Shown here piece by piece: positions 33,718-44,753 of a stretch of 64,000 nucleotides of DNA. The translations under genes and the position numbers were made by a program. The notes under the pieces were generated by a model. It ran no database searches. It saw nothing but the letters and a program-made list of their open reading frames with translations, and was not told the origin of the DNA. The stretch is from Paraphoma chrysanthemicola (lineage: Eukaryota; Ascomycota; Dothideomycetes; Pleosporales; Phaeosphaeriaceae). Location: positions 992,001 to 1,056,000 of the forward strand of contig JAGMWG010000014.1 in the NCBI GenBank assembly GCA_020744225.1, given 5' to 3'. How positions within the stretch are numbered: position 1 is the stretch's first letter; each line of letters starts with the position of its first letter.

Positions 33718-34299
33718 GGTGAAAGAAGATACCTCCGACGGGACTTTTGTTTATTCGTTGGCGGCAGTCTTTATAAAGGGTTCGTAAATGAGATCGAGAG
33801 AGCAGTGACAGATTCGGCGTTGTCTCCTCGCCACAGTCGCTCAGCGATGAGTATCAGGGGATTATAGTTGTACTTCCTTAACTCGGGACTAAGATTAGTG
33901 CACCTTAAACAAAGCTTTACTTGCTTTTGCTGTCTTGTCTAACCTTAACCGTAGTCACATAAAGACTAACAGCTAGGAAGGAGATTTAAGCACAGGGGTC
34001 GTAAGCTAAGTTTAGCGGAGCGAGTTGGTTGGCGGGAAAGGGAGCATTGAGAGCTGAGTCGCGCAGGCAGTGAGCGGCTGACGGGTCTCGCACTGCCAAG
34101 CCAATCTACCGAAGATTGTATCGTAATGTGTCCGTGCACCTTGTGCAGAACGCAACGACACAATCGTTGGCCAATAGCGTCGAACACATATCCGCTGAGC
34201 CTTGGCATCAGCATAACGCGGCCGCCGTTTCAAAAAGCACCAGTCCCGGGTACATTTATGGCAACACAGTATGCCGCAAACAGTCATTTTGAGGGCTAT
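33718..34299. other. Unassigned stretch
   Basis: Minus frames of 82 and 126 codons (34214-33966, 34392-34012) overlap in different phases and lack motifs. Nothing else seen. Confidence 0.3.
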
Positions 34300-34423
34300 T
34301 GTGGTGATCAGACAGGAGACAGCAAGGCTTCCCGTTCGCTCAGCCCTATTTAAGCAGCGTACCGGCGGACTAGTAGTCAGGTGGGTGACCACTGGCGAAT
34401 CCCCGCTGTTGTATGTTTTTTTT
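34300..34423 (+). pseudogene. 5S rRNA-like gene, 5'-diverged, with T8 terminator
   Basis: From about 34326 (ggcttcccgttcgctcagcc) to 34416 the sequence follows fungal 5S rRNA, including the internal control region (taagcagcgtaccggcggac, then tagtag, gtgggtgaccac, gaatcccc and tgttgtatgt). A run of eight T at 34416-34423 follows, as for RNA polymerase III termination. The first 25 or so bases do not match, and no acatac partner for the 3' tgtatgt is present, so the terminal stem cannot form. It is either a 5'-truncated relic or an odd variant. Fungal 5S genes are usually dispersed, so an isolated copy is not strange. Confidence 0.7.
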
Positions 34424-35146
34424 GTTCTTGCATCATCTTGCTTGTGCGTTCGACTTTCTCTCGGTTGAATATAACCACATATTTTCGATCGAAGATGCCT
34501 CTTGCTTTTGCATCAGCGCGGAAAAGAGTAGGTAAGACTGTGATAAACACCCATTTTACTGGACGCTGTTGTTCTTTCTTAAGGAAGCAGACTAAAACAC
34601 TACATTATGATGGTTAACGGAAACTAAAACTGGAGTAGTACTCACAGCAGTATAATAATACTTAATGGAAAAAGACTCGGAAATTTTCCTCGTGTTCTAG
34701 ATGTTTAGACAACTCTAATGCGATGAGGAGGAATAATGTTCAAGAAGGTATGGAATTGGAGCTTGAGCTCAACGGAGGCCATCGGGAGTTGGTAGGATTG
34801 CTAACGATCTATGCTTACTGAAATGAGATGACCAAAACATGTGATACCTAATGTTCTTATATTTAGTGTTCGGTAGTGTTAATTCGCCTTACTATGATGC
34901 AATATAGTCGAAATGTTAGCACCTACGCCTGAGCTAGGACAATGTTGGAAAACCAGGCCTACCTGGAGTCACAGCTTGTAGGTTTGAATATGAATACGTT
35001 AAAGAAGAATCACTTCATGTACCAGGCTGCATGGATCAGAAAGTATGAGGTTCTAAGGGCAGAGCAGCACGATGCTGGAAGTCTTCGTATATGAGGCAAA
35101 TTCTTCCCGACACTTATTCGCATCTTTTCAACAGCAGGCTACCAAA
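34424..35146. other. AT-rich unassigned stretch
   Basis: No frame of note. The 3' side of the hypothetical gene on the minus strand lies at the right end. Visibly AT-rich compared with the arms, in keeping with RIP or old repeat sequence. Confidence 0.35.
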
Positions 35147-35764
35147 TCAATAAGAGATGTTTTCCCAAACCACTAAGTGACTTCCTCCGATCGTCGGGGG
35201 AGCAAGCTCGGATAGGTCACGATCTTCCAGATCCTTCCACAATTCCACTATCTGCCCGGCTCTCATCAGCATCCAGCCGAAATAACGCTGTGGAACGCGT
35301 TGAGGGTCTCGAGAGACGTTGTCTACGGTTTCAAAATCTGCTGCTACGCACTTGACTATAAAAATGTCGGTATCTGACAGTACTTGATCGTCTGCCACGC
35401 GGAAGAAGCGATGCGAACGGAGGTCCGCATTCATCGGGGCAACACCTTCTTCGCTTTTTCTGTACAGCAGACGAAGCTGATACATGTCTAGGCCTGCTAG
35501 AGCAGGATCTGAGCGCGCATCGAGACGAAAAAGAGACCAAATTTGTTGAAAATTAGGGTCGTTCTCAGTGGCGCCAGTCACTCTTAGGGCGTTTTCATAT
35601 GCCTGGGTTTGGATCTTTAGAAGGAGTCTTTCCCATTGTTGGTCAGATGACGGCTTGTAGCCCGTGCGATAGATAGTGTATCCCCACTGCCGAAAGCGAT
35701 CTACCACCGCTACTGTTTCGGAGAGGTAGCGGAGTTCCTCAAGCCATCTTGTTGCGGTGGCCAT
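35147..35764 (-). CDS. Small fungal hypothetical protein
   Basis: Uninterrupted 205 residues, ATG at 35764 with a good context. Segments such as VVDRFRQWGYTIYRTGY, QQWERLLLKIQTQA, SLFRLDARSDPAL and YQLRLLYRKSEEG resemble an uncharacterised ascomycete family often found in multigene sets. No signal peptide, membrane helix or catalytic motif is visible. It is the only apparently intact gene between the decayed phosphotransferase gene and the right arm, and it lies between two 5S-like relics. Confidence 0.7.
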   Translation of the reverse strand: MATATRWLEELRYLSETVAVVDRFRQWGYTIYRTGYKPSSDQQWERLLLKIQTQAYENALRVTGATENDPNFQQIWSLFRLDARSDPALAGLDMYQLRLLYRKSEEGVAPMNADLRSHRFFRVADDQVLSDTDIFIVKCVAADFETVDNVSRDPQRVPQRYFGWMLMRAGQIVELWKDLEDRDLSELAPPTIGGSHLVVWENISY

Positions 35765-35869
35765 GGATGCGCAGGTGGTGCGGCAGAAGATGGGGTGAGT
35801 GAAAGGGTTCTGCTATCGTACGATGCGATTGTGTTGAGATTGATCGCTTGCTGCTCTTCTCTCAAGACG

Positions 35870-35966
35870 GTCAGCGTATGACTTCACTCAACCGTATCCA
35901 AGCAATGTAGCGGCGGACTAGTAGTAATGTGGGTGACCACTACCGAGTTCCAGCTGTTGTCTGTTT
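35870..35966 (+). pseudogene. 5S rRNA relic
   Basis: The block from actcaaccgtatccaagcaa (35886) through cggcggactagtagt and gtgggtgaccac to agctgttgtctg matches the 3' two-thirds of 5S rRNA and the copy at 34.3 kb. Scattered substitutions and loss of the terminal T run indicate decay. Confidence 0.65.
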
Positions 35967-36707
35967 GTAGATCGCATTTATCTTTTTATATAGAGTGTTT
36001 GTAGCTTACTTTTGATGAACCTTGCTCATTGCAGTTCGCATTTTCAGAAAATGAGGCTTCTGTCTTGCTCTGTAGGATAGCTGGGAACCTTCACCGTCGA
36101 AGACATTTGCATAAATCGCTTGTCCGACCGAAAGGTTTCCCAGCATCCAATGACGACCGTACCTGTGGAATCAGCACAATCGCAAAGTACGTTAATCTAA
36201 TTTTAACGTCCTATCCTTCATCGTGAATCGCAAATAGGTCTTGGAGCTATCAAGGCGCCAGAAGAGCGGGGTCGGGAGGCACTAACAGTAGTGACAACGT
36301 TGAGATTAAGTTAGACCAATGAGTTACACGAGTATTCAGTGCAATATTTCGAAGTGAGGGCGTACTGAAGACTCATGAGCGACTTCAACGAATAAAGACC
36401 AGAAAGAGATATAGAGCTCAGTTCTAGTAGAACTGATGGAACCACTAGATGCAGGAGACATATGCAAAGTCCAATTATATCACTCAGCTTTGGTACGTGA
36501 CACAGAAAAAAACTGCACCTAATCATTCTCCCGGTAGTAGGCGCCAGTAGGCTAGGCAATGCTACTATTATAGCTAGTACGTTCTTGATATTAGGGTACT
36601 TCTTCCATACATGACTATGAAGAGTCACACATAATATTTCTTGATTACCTATCTGATACTCCTGGACAAGCTTAGAGGATCATAGGCTACGTAACTTGGA
36701 ATAGTAG
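35967..36707. other. Unassigned stretch at right edge of island
   Basis: AT-rich, with only short frames on either strand (36029-36226 plus, 36628-36311 minus) without motifs. The stop of the next gene is at 36708. Confidence 0.3.
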
Positions 36708-38732
36708 TTATAATGCCCACAAATACTGTAACTCTGCAATCGACTTTGCAGTCCGCCACCCAATAACGCGTTGAAAGTACCTAAGATACTCAACGCATGC
36801 ATCTTGCTCTGATTTATCTATAATGTACGCTCCGCAAACAGCCAGGATATGACCTCCTTGGAAGAGTGTATTTGGACAGTGTGCGTTGCTCTTTCCGTAG
36901 CCAAGAACGATTCGGATATGTCTGCGAACCGCGGCATCATCTTTGATGCGTTGTCGCGCGCCAGAAAGTCCTGGCCGGGTATACGGCGAGTAAAGTATGA
37001 GCAGTATTTCGCATAGATGCCAAAACTGCAGGCCAACTGCAACAACGCCACGAGCAGTGGGCAAATACGGCCAAGATCCGGTGAACTCCGTTCCAATATC
37101 GTGATCATGCTTCAATATGGACCGAAAGGATTCCGGCCGTATTTTTTCCCACTCATCTACCTCCTCTCTTAGCAGTGTCCATTGATCTTCAGTCAGCCCG
37201 TGTTCTCCAATCTCTGTCAGTGCTTGCTGCAGAATCCTGGCGAAAATGTAGATGATTCGATTTGTCCACGACTCGTTCTCTATTGGCACAGGACCAAACG
37301 CCTTGGAGAAGCGGTAATTCGAAAGATCAAGGTCCAAAGGTTGTTGCTTTACAAGCGAGACCGTCAAATGTTGCCGCAAGGAGATCCAACTGGCTGCCTC
37401 TCTTAGTCCACCATCAGCGGCAAATGAACAGATAGAGTTCAACACCCTGGCGGAGCCAAGATGATGACATTGATCATCTGTCTCACTCATTTCTTCATGG
37501 AGGCGAAGAAGAATCACCTATGTCATCAGCAAAGATCTGAATCGTCATGTACGAGACTGGTAGGTAATTCGTTCTTGCACTGTGCCCTCAATTCATAAAG
37601 GGCCAAGGGACATGCTTACCGTAACCAGGAAATCCTCGTTCCATTGTGCTAACGGATCTTCAAGCGCCACGATTAACTCTTCGAGCGCATCATCTATATA
37701 CGGTCGCGAGACATCGTCTTTCATTTGTCCCACTAGCCACATATGTTGTGCTGCCAGACCAAGAACAGCACAAAGCATTGCGCGGCAGTGCATGGCGCGT
37801 TCAGGTATAACCATCTCGAAATGTCGGTCAGAGTCACATATATCGACCCAGGGAGTACAATGTACGATGAAATGATGCAGTATTCGTGCTTCAATCTCAT
37901 TCTCGAGTGGCCATTGTTGAGCATTCAAGAGCATCGAAGGGACGATGTTCCATTCAAGCGCATTGAAAGCATCGGCACCACCCGCTGGTAATGCATCGGG
38001 TACGGTGTGTAATTGCGTTATTATGGTTGGCTCTGCGTCTGAAGTACTGTTGCGAACATCGTGGACCTAAAAATGATGTCAACGCTGTTCCAACGAGAGG
38101 GCAATGCGGGTTTAGCGATCCAGACCATATCATCGCATGGACCGTGGTCTACAAGTCATGGTGCACCGGATGCCCATACCTGGTCAGTATTCTTTCCTTT
38201 CTCCGGCACAAGGTTTGGGTCAGTCGAATTGAAGTCAATTTCCTCCCCCTCCCACGGTAGCCTCAACTTCGGCTCGCCCAAATTATTTTTGGTCTGAGGG
38301 CGGACAAAGAACACTTTTGATTGTACGTTAACATTCGTGTAGAGTATCTGGTGTTTCTTGGAGCGCGTCACGGATCATTGGCCTACGGGAATCAGGAATT
38401 TTCAACCATTCTTGGTCCGAAGCAAACTTCAAGGAAATCTGAGTATCGCCGATACCATTCGTCTTAATTGAAGTGACGGGACGGAAGCGCACAGTGTCTA
38501 CCAATTCGCATGTGTGGCCATTCTTTGTGCAGTACCTGCACTTTCCCGAGCTCAGTATTATGCCTAGGGCAATTTAGCCACATTCGCATCATTAGAGCCA
38601 GTATTATCCGGCTTCAAGACAAGGATTTTACATTTCGTGTGTCGCGAACGGCAGTTCGTACTTGAACGATTCAGTCAAGGCATGTTTCAGCAGAGGATAC
38701 GTCGGCTCAACTCACCATCCGCGAGGGGCCAT
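36708..38732 (-). CDS. Zn2Cys6 fungal transcription factor (ARCA-like)
   Basis: Six exons (38732-38716, 38660-38632, 38563-38387, 38313-38180, 38066-37620, 37517-36708) total 1614 nt, giving 537 residues with every phase in agreement. The zinc cluster sits at the extreme N-terminus, MAPRGCTNCRSRHTKC then GKCRYCTKNGHTCEL (C-x2-C-x6-C-x7-C-x2-C-x6-C). The first exon is only 17 nt, and the codon of the first cysteine is split by intron 1. The C-terminal part (ALEWNIVPSMLLNAQQWPL, LHHFIVHCTPWVDICDSDRH, AMLCAVLGLAAQHM) is the regulatory region of the ARCA-like group. A nuclear regulator is expected. It is divergent from the inositol-type transporter, with 570 bp between the two start codons, so it could control it. 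Confidence 0.9.
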
Positions 38733-39302
38733 GTTAGGCAATTGTGGAATCAAGTTATTCGACTCAAGAAGGAAAGGAATGTAATCATGGCCTTCGTGTC
38801 CTGCACTTATGGCGGCCCTTCCCAATAAAGACCACAACTACAGAATCGGTAATAAGAAGCGGGGTCGCACGTTCTGAAGTGGAAACATTCTCGGCTATTT
38901 TAGCCAATCATACGGCAAAACGTCAGGCGAAATACTCCAGGCTCTCGGAGACGCTTTCCCGTCCAGGACAGTAGCGTCGCGGCCACTTTCCTCACGATTG
39001 AAAACCGCCTAGCGCTCTCGTTCTTGCATACTGTGCACCAGTACACCATGAATCTTGTTTGCAACCCCGCAGAGACCCGCCGACCCCACGGGGCAATTTC
39101 AAGATGCTTTCTCGATCTGGACTACGCCACTCCGATTTTCTGGGGTAATATGTATGGCCTGCCGTTCCAACTCCCTCAACTATAAAGCACTGGCTCGTAC
39201 GTAGAATCCATCATCGTCCCTGAGCTGCCTACCATCAGAGCTCCGCATTGGTTTCTACATAAATCTCCACCCCTAGGCATACACATCGAATTGAGACGCA
39301 TC
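38733..39302. promoter_or_regulatory. Divergent intergenic promoter region, regulator and transporter
   Basis: 570 bp between the two start codons. A TATA box (tataaag, 39181-39187) lies about 120 bases before the transporter ATG. No repeated operator-like motif was found by eye. Confidence 0.5.
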
Positions 39303-40954
39303 ATGAAGCACGAACAGCCTATTGAGAAGTCTGTCGACCACGTCGAACACATGGAGGATGTTTCCTACAGCGAGGTCGCCCACAAAACCGCTGTACCGGA
39401 ACATGACTCTATCGAAGATACTACTCCCGGAGCGTTCGTATGGATCTGCGCAGCTGCCACAGCTATCGGTGGAATGCTTTTTGGCTACGATACCGGCGTC
39501 ATCAGCGGCGTTCTTGTTGTTATAGGGTCCGATCTTGACAACCGACCTCTCTCAGACAGCAAAAAAGAGTTAATCACCACGTTATGTGCAGCGGGTGCTT
39601 TTGTTGGAGCTATTATCGCCGGTATCTGCGCAGACAAGCTTGGTCGTAAGCCTGCTATCTGGTTCGCATCTGTTCTCTTCACTGTTGGAGCCATCGTTCA
39701 GGCTGCCTCGTATACCATCGCTCAGATGTCAGTCGGTAGATTCTTGATTGGACTCGGTGTCGGTTCTGCTTCCATGGTAAGCGCAGCAGCAAAAGGTCCA
39801 AGCTTTACATTAGACTGACGTGTCACTAGATTGTACCCGTCTATATCGCCGAGATATCCCCAGCTCGCTTCCGTGGACGTATGATCTCTATCGACATGAT
39901 CTTCCTTGGTACCGGGTCTGTTCTTGCATATGCTTTCAATGCTGCATTCCAAAGCGTGCCTCATGGCTGGAGATACATGGTTGGTCTGGGAGCAGCACCA
40001 TCCATTCTGCTTGGTGTATTCCTTTTCTGGTGCCCGGAATCACCTCGCCAGCTCATGTATCACAACAGAAGGGAGAGCTGCATCGGGGTCATCCGTCAAA
40101 TTTACCCAGCTGCTACTGAGGAGCAAGTCATGGCCAAGGTCTCGTCAATCGAGATTGGCGTCGCCCAGGCTAAAGCTCTTGAAGAGGAAATGACTGTTAC
40201 CAAGTCGCTCAAAACTCTACTTTTCGTACCAGCGAACCTCCGATCGGCGATTACCGCTTGTGGACTTATGTTCTTTCAGCAGTTCTGCGGATTCAACACG
40301 TTGATGTACTACTCTAGTACACTTTTCGACATTGTAGGGTTCTCGAACCCGATTGCAGTCGGAACTGTAGTTGCTGGCGTCAACTGGATCTTCACTGTTC
40401 TCTCAATCTTCCTCATCGACCGCGTCGGCCGCCGAAGACTACTTCTTTGGACCATGTGGGGTATGCCCCTGTGCCTTGTCCTGGCAGCCATTGTTTTCAG
40501 ATGGATTCCCCTCGACACCAGGACGCTAAAGTTGACTAATACTGAGATTGGATGGCCGGCATACCTTGTCTTAGTTGCCATGATTTTATTTGTTGCCTTT
40601 TACGCTGCCGGTCTGGGTTGCGTCCCCTGGCAAGCGAACGAATTCCTCGCAATGGAAGTTAGGAGTATGGGAACTATGTTCATGAACATGTTTGTGTGGG
40701 GACCCAACATCGTGGTATCCTCTACGTTCCTGACGATGATGAAAGGCATTACACCTTCAGGAACCTTCGGCTTCTACGCGGCTTTGTGTGTTGCAGGTTG
40801 GGTATTTGTCTATTTCTGCTTCCCAGAGGCTAGCAACATGAGTCTAGAGGAGGTTCGAGCTGTTTTTCAGCATGGATTCGGGGTCCGCTATGCAGAAGAG
40901 TGGCGCAAACAACGCAAGGTCAGTGAAAAGTCGCGAGATCAGCCTTCTGTGTGA
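39303..40954 (+). CDS. MFS inositol/sugar transporter
   Basis: Two exons, 39303-39776 and 39830-40954, give 532 residues. Motifs in order: GGMLFGYDTGVISGVLV (helix 1), DKLGRKPAIWFASVLF, GRFLIGLGVGSASM, VPVYIAEISPARFRGRM, FWCPESPRQLM, FFQQFCGFNTLMYYS, DRVGRRRLLLW and the late CVPWQANEF. This pattern, especially PVYIAEISP with CVPWQANEF, fits the myo-inositol:proton symporter group (ITR1/ITR2) better than hexose carriers. The acidic, histidine-rich N-terminus before helix 1 is cytosolic. The start is the ATG at 39303; upstream in-frame codons are not ATG. Confidence 0.93.
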
Positions 40955-41257
40955 GCCGTCATGGGCACGAGAACAAGGGGTTCCTGGCTGTATGTAGAGA
41001 GAAGGTGACGGCCGTTAACAATAGTGGTCCGCGATAGTTTGGCACTAGATATGTCTCAAACAGCTATTTTACCTATAGAAAGTGGTTGCATGGTCTTCTA
41101 TTAGTTGCGCAAAAGGTCGAGTACCTAAATTTCATCGCGTCGCATTGCTGCTTCTCGACTCACACTAACTGGAGTGCCAACGATGTTGATTTAGTATCAT
41201 GATCATCCCTATGACTGTAATCGAACACTGCAAATCGATGATAGGCGACTCGGGTTT
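40955..41257. other. Intergenic, convergent 3' regions
   Basis: Transcription of the transporter and the copper transporter converges here. No structured element is recognised. Confidence 0.4.
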
Positions 41258-41839
41258 TTAGTGCGTCACGTAACTGCCCATCAAGCGCCCGCAAGCCATG
41301 CTTCCTAAGAAAACGCCACCCAAAATAGACAAGAAGTATCCTACATTCAACGTCATCACAGCAAGCATCCTGCTGCGATGTTAGCGACCGAGCAATACCG
41401 GAAACTGAATTTGAGCATACAGCAAGTAACTCACACCCGCGAGCAACACATCCAGCGCGGCCGTCAGAACAGCTTCGTTGGCTCGCCATGGCCTGATAGT
41501 CGTCTTTGTTTCGTGCTGCAACAGCCCTCCATACTGACGCCGCTCAGCAGCGTCAAGTACTGCGAAAATGTTGACACGAAATGCCACCAAGAGTCGGAAG
41601 ATCGTCGCGAACGCAATCAGGAAGATGCAAATGCCAGCATATTGTCCTGTGTTGTGCGGCGTGAAATACGACGACCAGAGAGGTGTTGTTGTCGAAGAGA
41701 AGAAAACCATCTCCATTGAATCCATACCCATCATGGGCATTCCAGACATCGAGGTCGGCATTGGAGTGGATGTGGCCATGGACATTGTATTGGTGGCTGT
41801 TGCACCCATGTCCATTGACATTGACATATCCATGTTCAT
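41258..41839 (-). CDS. Ctr-family copper transporter
   Basis: Two exons, 41839-41421 and 41369-41258, total 531 nt, giving 176 residues; the acceptor is gcagcag. The N-terminus is a methionine-rich copper-binding ectodomain (MNMDMSMSMDMG, then MSGMPMMGMDSMEMVF). Helix 1 follows from about YAGICIFLIAFATIFRLLVA. The spliced C-terminal part LLMLAVMTLNVGYFLSILGG carries the M-x3-M copper-coordination motif (MLAVM) and then GGVFLGSM, the helix-packing glycine motif of Ctr proteins. It imports Cu(I) as a trimer in the plasma or vacuolar membrane. It is divergent from a ferric reductase, its natural partner, since reductases supply Cu(I). Confidence 0.93.
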
Positions 41840-42423
41840 GACTGACGGGTGTTTAGCGGAAATCGCAGAGCAATTGAACAGAACAGAGCAGGAAATCTGG
41901 TAACGACACCTGCGTTCCACAAGAAAAGGATGGATGATAAATTGAACGATTCCACAGCTATGGTAGAAACGTGGAAATAAGCTTCGCATCTCGGCGGGCA
42001 TAAGCTTGTCAGACACTACAATCTAGTGGGGTCGCCATGTAGACGCGTTAACTTGCTCAAACGTGCTCGAACGCTCGCTTCCGCCGTGCTTGGTCTAGGT
42101 CGGAACAGAAGCATCTTAGTGCGCGACTCTCCGCGTGGGACCATGCAAGCCGAATTATGGTTCATCCAATCGGAAAGCACTTAAAATTCACTCATGGCGT
42201 TCCAGGTGGAATGTTTGACAGCATCCACGTTTCGTGTCCAGGAAGTTCGATCAGGTCTTAGCGATGCTTACAAGGAAGCTTAAGTCCACCGGCGGTCTTG
42301 GAAGATCTTGTGTCGACTACACCCTGCTTGAGTTTGCGTGTAACCGCGGAGTCGATTGGACTTGCCTTGAATCTTCTAGCAAGACGCCACAACAACATAA
42401 TCATCTTATGCGAGATTGTCACC
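41840..42423. promoter_or_regulatory. Divergent Ctr-Fre promoter with tandem decamer
   Basis: 584 bp between start codons of the copper transporter and ferric reductase. At 42054-42073 two direct decamers, tgctcaaacg and tgctcgaacg, are followed by another gctcg. The ttgctca core resembles yeast copper-response elements (tttgctc), so this is a candidate site for a copper- or iron-sensing regulator. Confidence 0.4.
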
Positions 42424-44620
42424 ATGGCGAGCTGGCTCACTTATCCACTTGCTTTTACTGGCAGTCGCGAATTCGACTGCGGTAAGAAGACAGAGGAGCA
42501 GTGCACTTATTACAAGCAGCGATGGCATTTCTGGTAAGTGCGACACTCCAGCTAAAGGATCGTCCTGTTCCATGCGCGAATGTGTATTGCTAACGCTTGT
42601 GCGAATGGCAGGTATATTGCCGATTACGTCTATGCGCTTCCAACAGTAGCCTTCTTCCTCAGCGTCCTCGGCATTTTCATCATCGGTCACTTGGTATCGT
42701 CGCAGATACTTGACTACCGCAGATTCAAAGGATCTCAGATATGGCAGAGGTGCATCGCAGTGGTTCGATACTTGTCGTATCGTGGTTTTCATGTCAAAGC
42801 ACTCCGTTGGAACTCTGCGCCCGTCGGCTTGCTGCTCTCAGCAGCGGCTGGAACCGTCTTCTTCTTCTGTAAGATTCGCCTCGAAGGTATTTTTTGTTTA
42901 AGACACATGGCTGACGCGATGGGATTGTAGGCATGGACCTAATACCGCAACCTTACTACTGGCCAAGTGAAGACTTCGGTGGCTCGCCACCATTGGGCAC
43001 TCGATCTGGCTGGATGGCACTTGCATGCATGCCATTTGTGTTGTAAGCTTTAAGCCATGCGGTTAGAAAATTGTCCAGTGCTAATACCTCGCAGCGCGAC
43101 CGCAAGCAAAACGAATTGGATCACACTTGTCACGGGGGCATCCCATGAGAAGATCCAAGTTTTTCATCGATGGACCGCATACGCTTTCTTCCTTCTCGCA
43201 CTTATGCACACCTTTCCCTTCATCGTGTACCACATCCATTGGCACGACATGGTGATGGAAGTTACCATGATGAGCACACTATTCTACTGGACCGGCATTG
43301 TTGCGCTCATCTTCCAAGCTTGGCTTACTTTCGCCTCCCATAGCGTCATAAGGTATAAAAAATCGCATCCTTGAGAGAGCCTTACTAAGATGCGCTAGAA
43401 ACCTTGGCTACGAGTTCTTTAAAGCTTTGCATCTCTTTGCCGTAGTTGTGTTCGTCATAGTGTTCTTCTGGCACTGCGATTACACACTTACTTCATGGTC
43501 CGTGTTTTTCTCCACAAGCACCTCGCCTTGTCCTCGCGCAAGCTGACAGTCTCGTAGGCACTATTTCGTTGCTACCGCTGCTGTATACGTGCCGTGTTTC
43601 GTGTACTCATGGCTCCGAACAGCCATCGAATATGGCTTCGCTCAAAAGGCCCACATTCACATCGAAGACAACGGTTTCATTCGTCTTACGATTCCGGCAG
43701 TAAATATGAAGTGGCGGCCCGGACAGCATTGCTTCTTGCGCTTCACGAGCTTCGGCCTGCAAGCGTTCTCATCTCATCCCTTCACCATCTGTTCACTCCC
43801 GCCGATGCGTGCAGGCGAGTCCTCCGATTTAGTGTTTTACATTCGCCAAGGTGGAGGTTTGACGAAGAAGATGTTCAACCATGCTCAACAGCGGCCTGAT
43901 GTGGCGGTACCCGTACTGATCGACGGTCCTTATGGAGGAATCAACATGCAAAGACACAACGAAGCAGATCGACTACTCGTTATTGCTGGCGGTTCAGGCG
44001 CCGGCTGGATGCTACCCTTGATTGAACTGTTCTGCCGGCGTCGCTCAAACAGTCAACTCGAAGGCGAGTTTCACGACAACAAGACTGTCGATAACGAGAA
44101 GAACGTTAGCAATTCAAGCCACAACACATCTGGCCCTCAATCATTACGTGTCGTACTAGCTACACGCGACACAAATAGCCGCATATGGTTCCTCCAAACC
44201 GTAAGCGATTTGTTATCCAAGTACCCTTCCAACCACCCCTCCGCCGATCTAGACATCCAAGTCCACCTGACCGGCGACGCCGAACAACACATCGAAACCC
44301 CAACCAAAATCGCAAACGTGACAGTCTCGCGAGCATCAAGCTCTGCGTTATCTTCAGACAACATTGCGATCGAAGCCGACGGCGAATCGACACATATCCC
44401 AGGTAAAGAGCTCGGCGGCCGACCAGATCTACCATCCATCGTGCATGATGAGGGAATTAAGGCAGCAGAAGGAGAGTATTCGTTGAATGTGTTTGTGTGT
44501 GGGCCAGATGATATGCAGAACGATGTACGGAATGCGGTTGCGAAAGAAAATCTGGGGATCTTGAAAGGGTCGAAGGCGGGTGGGGTGTATTTGCATTCTG
44601 AGCATTTTTCGTGGGCTTAA
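42424..44620 (+). CDS. Ferric/cupric-chelate reductase (FRE family)
   Basis: Six exons (42424-42533, 42612-42868, 42931-43042, 43095-43352, 43399-43497, 43558-44620) total 1899 nt, giving 632 residues in phase. The ferric-reductase transmembrane domain spans roughly residues 90-300. Haem-coordinating histidine pairs lie in FHRWTAYAFFLLALMHTF and HLFAVVVFVIVFFWH. The FAD-binding motif is HPFTI with WRPGQHCFLRF before it. NADPH-binding glycines are in VIAGGSGAGWMLPLIE, and the C-terminus HSEHFSWA is the family's closing motif. It passes electrons from cytosolic NADPH through haem to extracellular Fe(III) or Cu(II). A long serine- and threonine-rich insert (about residues 460-560) is typical of filamentous members. 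Confidence 0.94.
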
Positions 44621-44753
44621 TATGTGTGATTGACTAGCTTTTGCAATGTATTTAATCTGCATCATGGTCTCCTCCAAGCTATCTATTCCTCGACGCTTCT
44701 GTGGACAAAGGCACTGCGACTTTTGAGGTGAGCCTCGTCACCCCTGACACTCT

